Assembly (NCBI GenBank): GCA_023665825.1
Contig: JAMPDE010000001.1
Location: forward strand, 922,598-957,625
DNA from: Alistipes senegalensis
GTDB lineage: Bacteria; Bacteroidota; Bacteroidia; Bacteroidales; Rikenellaceae
Length of the DNA: 35,028 nt
Direction of reading: 5' to 3'
Both the position numbers and the translations under genes were made by a program. The notes below the pieces were generated by a model. The model was not told where the DNA came from and did no database searches. It saw only the letters and a program-made list of their open reading frames with translations. Numbering within the stretch: the first letter of the stretch is position 1; every line of letters begins with the position of its first letter. Positions 28,406 to 35,028 of this stretch are shown piece by piece.

Positions 28406-28981
28406 ATGGAAACGACCAATCACAACACTGCGAACGACGCTTCGCAGCCGACAAGCCTTTATCCGAATCGACCCGGGTTCCGACCCGAACAACCCGTCGC
28501 CGTAGGCGGCGTGCTGCTGCTCCCGGACCCCATCGCCTACAACGAAGGGCGCAAGACCGTCAAACTCACCGTGCGCAATACGGGCGACCGGCCCATTCAG
28601 GTCGGGTCGCACTTCCACTTTTTCGAGGTGAACCGCTATCTGGAATTCGACCGCGAAGCCTCGTTCGGCTGCCACCTCAACATTCCGGCGACCACCGCCG
28701 TACGCTTCGAGCCCGGCGACCAGAAAGAGGTCGAAGTCGTCGCCTACGCCGGCAAACGGCGCATCATCGGGTTCAACGGGCTGGTGATGGGCTACACGGG
28801 CGACGAGGACGCCCCCTCGTACTATCCGGCCCGCACGCAGGCGATGCAGAACATGCGGTCGAGCGGTTTCAAGACCACCGGCGGCAAAACCGCCCCGAAA
28901 GAGGGCGCGGCGAACGAACCGAAGCAACAACCGAAAGCGGCTCCGGCAGCGAACAATTCCACGAACACGCATAAACAATAA
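28406..28981 (+). CDS. ureB: Urease beta subunit UreB with long polar tail
   Basis: 191 residues, against roughly 100-125 for most stand-alone UreB. The conserved core spans about residues 24-132 ([67 protein letters not shown]). It is preceded by some 20 extra residues and followed by about 59 residues rich in Ala, Pro, Lys, Gln and Asn ([19 protein letters not shown]), probably disordered and not part of the enzyme core. ureC follows after 5 bp. The tail is in frame and open, so it is an extension and not a sequencing artefact as far as can be seen. Confidence 0.96.
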   Translation: METTNHNTANDASQPTSLYPNRPGFRPEQPVAVGGVLLLPDPIAYNEGRKTVKLTVRNTGDRPIQVGSHFHFFEVNRYLEFDREASFGCHLNIPATTAVRFEPGDQKEVEVVAYAGKRRIIGFNGLVMGYTGDEDAPSYYPARTQAMQNMRSSGFKTTGGKTAPKEGAANEPKQQPKAAPAANNSTNTHKQ

Positions 28982-28986
28982 GCACG

Positions 28987-30705
28987 ATGGCAACCGTATC
29001 ACGTCAAGAATACAACAACCTGTTCGGCCCGACGAAGGGCGACAAAATCCGGCTGGGAGACAGCAACCTGTACATCGAAATCGAAAAAGACCTCCGCGAA
29101 TACGGCGACGAGGTGGTATACGGCGGCGGCAAGACGCTGCGCGACGGCATGGGGCTGGCCAACACGATGACCTCGAAAGAGGGTTCGCTCGACTTGGTCA
29201 TCACCAACGTCACGGTGGTCGACCCCGTCGTGGGGGTCGTGAAGGCCGACGTCGGCATCAAGGACGGCAAAATCGCCGGACTGGGCAAATCGGGCAACCC
29301 GAACACCATGCAGGGCGTCGACCCCAATCTGGTGACGAGCGCGGCGACCGATGCCATTTCGGGCGAGCATCTGATTCTGACGGCGGCCGGCATCGACGGC
29401 CATGTCCACCTCATCTCTCCGCAACAGGCCTACGCCAGCTTGAGCAACGGCATCACGACCCTCATCGGCGGCGGCATCGGCCCCACCGACGGCACGAACG
29501 GCACGACCATCACGTCGGGCCGCTGGAACATCGAAAAGATGCTCCAATCCATCGAAGCGCTGCCGGTCAACGTGGGCATGTGCGGCAAGGGCAACTGCTC
29601 GGTCGAACAGCCCATCGAAGAACAAATCGAAGCGGGCGCGTGCGGGCTGAAAGTCCACGAGGACTGGGGCTCCACGCCGGCCGCGATCCGCGCGGCGTTG
29701 AGCGTCGCCGACCGCTACGACATACAGGTCGCCATCCACACCGACACGCTCAACGAGGGCGGATACGTCGAAGACACCATCGCGGCGATGGACGGCCGCA
29801 CGATCCACACCTACCACACCGAAGGCGCGGGCGGCGGACACGCCCCCGACCTGCTGAAAGTAGCTTCGATGCCCTACGTGCTGCCGTCGTCGACCAACCC
29901 GACGCTGCCGTTCGGCATCAACTCGCAGGCCGAGCTGTTCGACATGATCATGGTGTGCCACAACCTCAATCCGAAAATTCCGTCGGACGTCTCGTTCGCC
30001 GAAAGCCGCGTGCGTCCCGAAACGCAGGCCGCCGAGAACGTGCTGCACGACTTGGGCGTGCTGTCGATGGTCTCGTCCGACTCGCAGGCGATGGGCCGCA
30101 TCGGCGAATCGTTCATGCGCACGATTCAAATGGCGTCGTTCATGAAAGACGCGGTCGGAAAACTCGACGGCGATGCCGACGGCAACGACAACTTCCGCGT
30201 ACTGCGTTATCTGGCCAAAATCACGATCAATCCGGCCATCACGTTCGGCATGTCGGACTACATCGGCTCGGTCGAAAAGGGCAAAATGGCCGACTTGGTG
30301 CTGTGGGAGCCGCAATTCTTCGGCGCCAAACCCAAAATGGTCATCAAGGGCGGCCTCATCAGCTGGTCGAACATGGGCGACCCCAACGCCTCGCTGCCGA
30401 CGCCGCAGCCGTGCTACTACCGGCCGATGTTCGGCGCATTCGGCAAGGCCCTGCCGCAAACCTGCATCTCGTTCGTCTCGGAAGCGGCTTGCAGCAGCGG
30501 CATCCGCGAACGGCTGGGGCTCGAACGCCTCGTGAAGCCCGTGCGCCGGACGCGCCAGCTCACCAAGCGCGACATGGTGCGCAACGGCTGCACGCCGCGC
30601 ATCGACGTCGACCCCGAAACGTTCGACGTCATGGTCAACGGCGTGAAAGCCTACGTCAAACCGGCCGAAAAATTCCCGTTGAGCCAATTGTACTGGTTCT
30701 GCTGA
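28987..30705 (+). CDS. ureC: Urease alpha (catalytic) subunit UreC
   Basis: 572 residues, amidohydrolase fold with a dinuclear nickel site. Numbering runs 5 ahead of the Klebsiella enzyme throughout: metal ligands H139 and H141 (GHVHLI), carbamylated K222 (GLKVHEDWGSTP), H251 (IHTDT), H277 (YHTEGAGGGH) and D365 (SSDSQAMGR) are all present. The mobile flap reads MVCHNLNP: C324 and catalytic H325 are kept, but the next residue, usually His, is N326. All functional ligands being intact argues for an active nickel urease; the flap change may affect kinetics or be a lineage trait. It is followed after 68 bp by ureE. Confidence 0.97.
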   Translation: MATVSRQEYNNLFGPTKGDKIRLGDSNLYIEIEKDLREYGDEVVYGGGKTLRDGMGLANTMTSKEGSLDLVITNVTVVDPVVGVVKADVGIKDGKIAGLGKSGNPNTMQGVDPNLVTSAATDAISGEHLILTAAGIDGHVHLISPQQAYASLSNGITTLIGGGIGPTDGTNGTTITSGRWNIEKMLQSIEALPVNVGMCGKGNCSVEQPIEEQIEAGACGLKVHEDWGSTPAAIRAALSVADRYDIQVAIHTDTLNEGGYVEDTIAAMDGRTIHTYHTEGAGGGHAPDLLKVASMPYVLPSSTNPTLPFGINSQAELFDMIMVCHNLNPKIPSDVSFAESRVRPETQAAENVLHDLGVLSMVSSDSQAMGRIGESFMRTIQMASFMKDAVGKLDGDADGNDNFRVLRYLAKITINPAITFGMSDYIGSVEKGKMADLVLWEPQFFGAKPKMVIKGGLISWSNMGDPNASLPTPQPCYYRPMFGAFGKALPQTCISFVSEAACSSGIRERLGLERLVKPVRRTRQLTKRDMVRNGCTPRIDVDPETFDVMVNGVKAYVKPAEKFPLSQLYWFC

Positions 30706-30715
30706 AAATCATCGT

Positions 30716-30749
30716 TGCGGAGGTTCGCTCTGGCGGGCGGGTCTCCGCA
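30716..30749 (+). other. Intercistronic inverted repeat between ureC and ureE
   Basis: TGCGGAG (30716-30722) can pair with CTCCGCA (30743-30749) across a 20-nt G-rich loop in the 68-bp gap between ureC and ureE. There is no T-tract, so it is not a classical terminator; it might be an mRNA stability or processing element that sets enzyme versus chaperone levels. Confidence 0.35.
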
Positions 30750-30773
30750 GCCTCTTACCACCCATTAATAAAA

Positions 30774-31364
30774 ATGCAAATCTACTCGGAAATCATCGGC
30801 AATCTCCACGACCTGCAATGGGCCGGCCGCACGGCCACCGATCGCGTGGAGTATATCGAACTCGACCAATGGACGGCCCAGAAAAGCCGTTTCGTCGTGC
30901 GTAGCGAGACGGGCGACGAATATGCCGTCGCACTCAAACGCCATACACAGCTGATCGACGGCGACATTCTGGCGCACGACCCCCTGAACCGCCGCATCGT
31001 GGCATTCCGCATCCGGCTCAACGACGTGCTCGTGGCAGACCTTTCGGCTTTGGCCGGAGCCCCGACCGACGAACTGCTGCACACGGCCGTCGAACTGGGA
31101 CACGCCATCGGCAACCAGCACTGGCCCGCCGTCGTGAAAGGGACGAAAGTCTACGTGCCGCTGACGGTCGACCGCAAGGTGATGGCCAGCGTCATGCAGA
31201 CCCACCGGTTGGAGGGGGTAACCTGCACGTTCCAGCCCGGAGCGGAGGTCATTCCCTACCTCGCACCACACGAAATCCGCCGGCTGTTCGGCGGCACGGA
31301 TCCGGGATGCGCCGAACATGCGCACCACCATCACCATCACCCCGAACCGGCAGCCGCACGATAA
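30774..31364 (+). CDS. ureE: Urease nickel metallochaperone UreE
   Basis: 196 residues. The N-terminal peptide-binding domain (IIGNLHDL through LDQWTAQKSRF) is followed by the metal-binding domain with GHAIGNQHWPAVVKGTKVYVPL, in which the GHAIGNQH histidine is the conserved nickel ligand. The C-terminus has a histidine-rich tail, HAHHHHHH at 182-189, able to buffer several nickel ions as in the Klebsiella protein. It delivers nickel to the UreFGD-bound apoenzyme. The ATG directly follows TTAATAAAA, an AT-rich start context that recurs before ureG. ureF begins 11 bp after its stop. Confidence 0.95.
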   Translation: MQIYSEIIGNLHDLQWAGRTATDRVEYIELDQWTAQKSRFVVRSETGDEYAVALKRHTQLIDGDILAHDPLNRRIVAFRIRLNDVLVADLSALAGAPTDELLHTAVELGHAIGNQHWPAVVKGTKVYVPLTVDRKVMASVMQTHRLEGVTCTFQPGAEVIPYLAPHEIRRLFGGTDPGCAEHAHHHHHHPEPAAAR

Positions 31365-31375
31365 ACCCCGACCGC

Positions 31376-32083
31376 ATGACAACCCTCGACATGCCCGACC
31401 GCACGACAGCCTTAATAAGGATGTTGCAGTTCGCCGACTCGGCCTTTCCGATCGGAAGTTTCGCTTTCTCCGACGGGTTGGAAGCCGCCGTCGCCGAAGG
31501 GCTCGTCCGCGATGCCGCGACGCTGGCCTGCTACACCGACGAAATCGTCCGCCGCACTGCCCATACCGACGCGGTAGCGGCACTCCATGCCGCAACTGCC
31601 TGCCGGCGAAACGATTATCCGGCGGTCTGCGAAGCGGACGGAGCCCTGTTGCGTACGAAGCTCAACGACGAAGCCCGCACGATGCAACGCCGCACGGGCC
31701 GCAAGCTGACCGAGCTGGCCGTCGCGCTGTTCGACGACCCGCTGCTGCGGCGCTGGCACACCGACGTCAAGGCGGAGCGAACGCCCGGATGCTGTCCGGT
31801 AGCGCAGGGCGTACTGTTCGCCGTGTGCGGACTGTCGGACGAAGCATTGTTCACCACGCTGGTCTACGGCGCAGCGAACCGCGTGCTCAATGCCGCGCTG
31901 CGCTGCGTGCGGGTGTCGCATATCGACACCCAGCGGATTCTGACCGAACTTGCGACCGGCATCGCGACGCTCTACGCCGAAGCACTCGACATGGAACTGG
32001 ACGAGATGCACGCCTTCGCGCCCCAGCTCGACCTGCTGGCCGCCCTGCACGAAAAAGGCACGGGACGGATGTTCATGAATTAG
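31376..32083 (+). CDS. ureF: Urease accessory protein UreF
   Basis: 235 residues, all-helical scaffold that recruits UreG to the apo-urease complex. The family N-terminal pattern is LIRMLQFADSAFPIGSFAFSDGLE; TPGCCPVAQGVLFAV and NAALRCVRVSHIDTQRIL match the middle and C-terminal helices. The ATG at 31376 is preferred, because the conserved helix starts upstream of the internal ATG at 31421; that internal ATG follows TTAATAAGG, so an alternative start there cannot be fully excluded. It lies 11 bp after ureE and 57 bp before ureG. Confidence 0.93.
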   Translation: MTTLDMPDRTTALIRMLQFADSAFPIGSFAFSDGLEAAVAEGLVRDAATLACYTDEIVRRTAHTDAVAALHAATACRRNDYPAVCEADGALLRTKLNDEARTMQRRTGRKLTELAVALFDDPLLRRWHTDVKAERTPGCCPVAQGVLFAVCGLSDEALFTTLVYGAANRVLNAALRCVRVSHIDTQRILTELATGIATLYAEALDMELDEMHAFAPQLDLLAALHEKGTGRMFMN

Positions 32084-32140
32084 GTCGGAAGCGACCACAA
32101 CCGTAAAAAGAGTAACAACTTTCAAGCGCGTTAATAAAAA

Positions 32141-32797
32141 ATGTCACAAACCTGCCGCATCGGAATCGGAGGGCCCGTCGGTTCCGGTAAAACGGCCCTG
32201 ATCGAGGCCGTCACGCCCCGCCTGCTGGAAATGGGCTACAAAGTGCTGGTCATCACCAACGACGTGGTGACGACCGAAGACGCCAAACACGTCCGCAAGA
32301 TGCTGAAAGGCATTCTGGTCGAAGAACGCATCATCGGCGTCGAGACGGGCGCCTGCCCCCACACCGCCGTCCGCGAAGACCCGTCGATGAATCTCGCCGC
32401 CGTCGAGGAGATGGAAGCACGCTTCCCCGACGGCGACATCGTGCTGATCGAATCGGGCGGCGACAACCTGACGCTCACGTTCAGCCCCGCGCTGGTCGAC
32501 TTCTTCATCTACGTCATCGACGTGGCCGCCGGCGACAAAATCCCGCGCAAGGACGGGCCGGGCATCTCGCAGTCGGACATCCTCGTCATCAACAAAACCG
32601 ACTTGGCTCCCTACGTCCACGCCGATTTGGAGGTGATGCGCCGGGATTCGGAACTCATGCGGCCCGGAAAGCCCTTCGTCTTCACCAACTGCATGACGGG
32701 CGAAGGCATCGACGAGCTGGTCGGCCTGATCCGCCGCATGGCCTTGTTCGACCTCGACCGCACGTTGCAAAATGAAACCGCCATCGCCGAACCATGA
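32141..32797 (+). CDS. ureG: Urease accessory GTPase UreG
   Basis: 218 residues, SIMIBI-class GTPase driving nickel insertion. The P-loop is GPVGSGKT (residues 11-18), the nickel-binding CPH motif is at 72-74 in [13 protein letters not shown], and the guanine-specificity motif is [18 protein letters not shown] is the family switch region. The ATG immediately follows TTAATAAAAA, and a 57-bp gap separates it from ureF. It overlaps ureD by 4 bp. Confidence 0.97.
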   Translation: MSQTCRIGIGGPVGSGKTALIEAVTPRLLEMGYKVLVITNDVVTTEDAKHVRKMLKGILVEERIIGVETGACPHTAVREDPSMNLAAVEEMEARFPDGDIVLIESGGDNLTLTFSPALVDFFIYVIDVAAGDKIPRKDGPGISQSDILVINKTDLAPYVHADLEVMRRDSELMRPGKPFVFTNCMTGEGIDELVGLIRRMALFDLDRTLQNETAIAEP

Positions 32798-33705
32798 CGC
32801 CGACGACCGCCTGTGCCAAAGAGATGCGCCCCTACGCGGGCCCGCTGCACACCGCCCCCGCCGGCAAACGGGGCTATCTCTACATGGGTTTCGAGCTCGA
32901 CCGCAACGGGAAATCGATCCTGCGCGAGTTGGAACGCCGCACGCCCATCATCGTGCAGCAGGAGCTCTATTTCGACGAAGCGATGCCCGAAATGCCGTGC
33001 GTCTATATCCTCTCGTCGGGCGGGCCCAACGTCGACGGCGACCGCTACGAGCAGCATTTCGTTGTCCGGCGCGACGCGTTCGCCCACGTGTCGACCGGCG
33101 CGGCGACCAAGCTGGCCGAGATGCGCCGCAACTATTCGGGCATGGTACAACGGTTCGAGTTGGAAGCCGGCGCCTACATGGAATACCTGCCCGAACCGGT
33201 CATCCCCTGCCGGCACACCCGCTACCACGTCGATACGGCCATCCGCATCGACCCGACGGCGACGTTGTGCTATGCGGAGATCTATTCGAGCGGCCGTCGC
33301 TACTTCGGCGAAGGCGAACGCTTCCGCTACGATATCCTGTCGGTCGCGACGCATGCCGCCCGCCCCGACGGAACCCCGCTTTTCCGAGAAAAATTCATCG
33401 TCCGTCCCGACCTCGAATCACCCGAACGGCTCGGTGCGATGAACGGCTACGACTTATTCGCGAACGCTGTCGTGCTGACGCCGCCCGACCGTGCCGAGTG
33501 CATCTACGGACGGACGAAGGCCTTCATCGACCGCGAAAGTCGGCTGGCCGCAGGCATCACGCGCCTGCCGAACGGCTGCGGGCTGATTTACAAGGTGCTG
33601 GGCAGCGACACGGGCGCGGTGAAACGGCTCGTGCGCGAGTTTTGCAGCACCGTGCGCCAATGCGTCAAAGGGAAACCGCTGCCGGAAGAATTTCCGTGGA
33701 GATAA
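32794..33705 (+). CDS. ureD: Urease accessory protein UreD (UreH)
   Basis: 303 residues, the scaffold that binds apo-urease and, with UreF and UreG, forms the nickel tunnel. Segments typical of the family: [20 protein letters not shown]-like N-terminus ([15 protein letters not shown]), [36 protein letters not shown], and [20 protein letters not shown]. It ends [14 protein letters not shown]. The ATG overlaps the ureG stop. The order A-B-C-E-F-G-D differs from the D-A-B-C-E-F-G order of enterobacteria. A degenerate copy of its last codons lies just downstream. Confidence 0.95.
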   Translation: MTPTTACAKEMRPYAGPLHTAPAGKRGYLYMGFELDRNGKSILRELERRTPIIVQQELYFDEAMPEMPCVYILSSGGPNVDGDRYEQHFVVRRDAFAHVSTGAATKLAEMRRNYSGMVQRFELEAGAYMEYLPEPVIPCRHTRYHVDTAIRIDPTATLCYAEIYSSGRRYFGEGERFRYDILSVATHAARPDGTPLFREKFIVRPDLESPERLGAMNGYDLFANAVVLTPPDRAECIYGRTKAFIDRESRLAAGITRLPNGCGLIYKVLGSDTGAVKRLVREFCSTVRQCVKGKPLPEEFPWR

Positions 33706-33778
33706 TTTTTTATTAACTGACACGGATCACAACGCCCGGAAGGAAACGAAAGGACTGCCGGATGAATTCCCGTGTCGC
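33679..33778 (+). repeat. Imperfect direct repeat of the ureD 3' end
   Basis: The last coding bases of ureD (33679-33702) recur at 33755-33778 with 19 of 24 positions identical, 76 bp apart. In the matching frame the first reads LPEEFPWR and the second LPDEFPCR, preceded by KETKG against CVKGKP; two of the five differences are silent. The second copy stays open to a TAA shortly before the urea transporter gene. It looks like a remnant of a duplicated ureD end; no other part of ureD is seen. Confidence 0.5.
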
Positions 33779-33804
33779 CAACAATTTAATTCAAAATAAA
33801 AACA

Positions 33805-34806
33805 ATGGAACGAATCGCGACGGGGCCGGAAGATGCCCCCCAAAACAACTTCGCATTTCCGAAAACGCTGCTGCGAGGCGCAGGACAGGTCATGTTCCAG
33901 AACAGCGCATGGACAGGGCTCTTTTTTCTGATCGGCATTTTCTGGGGCGGCTACCACGAGGGGCTCGGACTCGTCGGCTGGGGCGCGCTGCTGGGGCTGG
34001 TCGTCTCGACCGTCACGGGCTACGTGCTCGGTCTGCCCGACGACGACGGCACGCAGGGGCTGTGGGGCTTCAACGGCATACTGGTCGGCTGCGCCTTTCC
34101 GACCTTTCTGGGCAACACGCTGTGGATGTGGCTCGCGCTGGTGCTCTGCGCCGCGCTGACGACGTGGGTGCGCACCGGTTTCAACCGCATCATGGCGGCG
34201 TGGAAAGTCAACTCGTTCACCTTCCCGTTCGTTTTCTGCACGTGGATTTTCCTGCTCGCTGCCCGCGCGATGCACGGCATGCCGCCCGCGCACCTTTCGG
34301 AGCCAACGCTTCCGGCGGCATTCGCTACGGCGGCGCATTTCGGATTCGGCGACTGGGCGGTCTGGTGGCTCAAAGGCATCGCACAGGTCTTCCTCGTCGA
34401 TTCGTGGATCACGGGAATCTTTTTCCTCGTCGGGCTGGCCGTCAGCAACTTGTGGGCCGCGCTGTGGGCCGCCGTCGGTTCGGCCGTCGCGCTGTGCGTC
34501 GCGCTGATTTTCGGGGTTTCGGGAGCCGAAGTATCGCACGGGCTCTACGGATTCAGCGCCGTACTGACCGCCATTGCGCTGGCGACGGTATTCTACAAAC
34601 CGCACATCCGTTCGGCCATATGGGCCCTGCTCGGCATCTGCGTGACGCTCTTCGTGCAGGCGGGCATGAACATCCTGCTGGCACCGCTCGGCATCCCCAC
34701 GCTGACGGGCCCGTTCTGCGTGGCCACATGGCTGTTCCTGCTGCCGCTGCTCCGGTTCGATAAGGCCGCAGCGGTCGATCATACCGACTGGCATCACCGA
34801 CACTGA
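33805..34806 (+). CDS. Urea transporter (UT family)
   Basis: 333 residues with about ten helices in two inverted halves, in the SLC14/UT channel family. Each half shows its typical segment: GLWGFNGILVGCAFPTFLG in the first and GLYGFSAVLTAIALATVF in the second, followed by LTGPFCVATWLFLLPL, the family signature. It would admit urea for the adjacent urease. The C-terminus is His-rich (DHTDWHHRH). It follows ureD after about 100 bp, most likely in the same operon; its ATG is preceded by the A-rich tract AAAATAAAAACA. Confidence 0.93.
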   Translation: MERIATGPEDAPQNNFAFPKTLLRGAGQVMFQNSAWTGLFFLIGIFWGGYHEGLGLVGWGALLGLVVSTVTGYVLGLPDDDGTQGLWGFNGILVGCAFPTFLGNTLWMWLALVLCAALTTWVRTGFNRIMAAWKVNSFTFPFVFCTWIFLLAARAMHGMPPAHLSEPTLPAAFATAAHFGFGDWAVWWLKGIAQVFLVDSWITGIFFLVGLAVSNLWAALWAAVGSAVALCVALIFGVSGAEVSHGLYGFSAVLTAIALATVFYKPHIRSAIWALLGICVTLFVQAGMNILLAPLGIPTLTGPFCVATWLFLLPLLRFDKAAAVDHTDWHHRH

Positions 34807-34808
34807 CC

Positions 34809-35028
34809 ATGCACTTGTCCGATGCCTTGATTTCGCCGGAGGTGGCCGCAACGGCAGGAGCCGCGTCGCTCCTGCTGCTCGGCACCGCCGTGCGGAAACT
34901 CCGCCGCCGCACACGCGACGACGAACGGCTCGTCCCGCTGATGGGAGTCACGGGCGCCTTCGTTTTCGCCGCCCAGATGATCAACTTCGCCATTCCGGGC
35001 ACGGGGTCGAGCGGCCACCTCATCGGCG
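34809..35028 (+). CDS. cbiM: Energy-coupling factor nickel/cobalt transporter component CbiM/NikM (3' end outside window)
   Basis: The first 73 residues of a CbiM/NikM membrane protein. The N-terminus MHLSDALISPEV carries the family MHxxD pattern, whose His2 coordinates the metal; FVFAAQMINFAIPGTGSSGHL contains the second conserved part with H70. It starts 2 bp after the urea transporter stop. Its place behind urease genes strongly suggests nickel over cobalt (a NikM role), but the two cannot be separated on this fragment. The remaining ECF genes are expected beyond the window. Confidence 0.92.
   Translation, partial: MHLSDALISPEVAATAGAASLLLLGTAVRKLRRRTRDDERLVPLMGVTGAFVFAAQMINFAIPGTGSSGHLIG

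Noticed and set aside
28999-30687. Minus-strand open reading of 562 residues opposite ureC
   Set aside because: It lies wholly opposite a gene with every urease active-site residue, is composed of arginine, histidine, alanine and valine typical of antisense frames in GC-rich DNA, and resembles no family.

Overview
The window looks like a chromosomal segment of a GC-rich Bacteroidetes, most likely an Alistipes-like gut member of the Bacteroidales. Three things point there: intergenic promoters carry the Bacteroidetes -7 element TAnnTTTG, start codons are preceded by A/T-rich tracts instead of Shine-Dalgarno sequences, and the gene families are typical (paired M3 peptidase lipoproteins, split chromate transporters). 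The genus is an inference from style and not proven. No tRNA, rRNA, CRISPR, IS element or integrase was seen. The region is densely coding and operonic.

Layout. (1) 1-7562, plus: a tightly coupled run of metH (5' end cut by the window), metF, an M20 amidohydrolase and rnr (RNase R), closed by a strong bidirectional terminator. (2) 7612-11944, minus: two tandem M3-family zinc peptidase lipoproteins. (3) 12005-21115, plus: one long operon. It starts with rsmE, continues with six genes for a membrane complex built like hydrogenase-3/-4 and complex I, and ends with two half-size chromate transporter proteins. Most junctions are 4-bp ATGA overlaps. (4) 21112-22311, minus: a small membrane protein and a SAM-dependent RNA methyltransferase. 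(5) 22415-23936, plus: a MATE efflux protein behind a roughly 120-nt leader containing a terminator hairpin, which looks like a riboswitch or attenuator. (6) 23870-25699, minus: a U32-family RNA hydroxylase-like protein, divergent from serS (25844-27115, plus). A 55-residue 2[4Fe-4S] ferredoxin with its own promoter follows serS, and then convergent crcB. (7) 28079-35028, plus: a complete urease locus (ureA, B, C, E, F, G, D), a urea transporter and the start of a CbiM/NikM nickel/cobalt ECF transporter, which runs off the window.

The most interesting object is the complex in region 3. Its membrane arm (two antiporter-like subunits, an NuoH-like subunit and an HyfE-like subunit) keeps the charged residues of proton-translocating relatives. 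The soluble arm has lost all four cysteine ligands of the NiFe site in the large subunit. In the small subunit, which is fused to a reduced ferredoxin domain, it has lost all four ligands of the proximal [4Fe-4S] cluster. Only one complete cluster site remains. It is therefore not a hydrogenase, but a member of, or an extreme relative of, the energy-converting hydrogenase-related (Ehr) group, with unknown redox chemistry or none. The second candidate for something new is the MATE leader.

The urease locus is internally coherent: urea entry, nickel entry, apo-enzyme and the EFGD maturation set. It has some unusual details: an Asn in the UreC active-site flap where His is usual, a long polar tail on UreB, and a duplicated fragment of the end of ureD.
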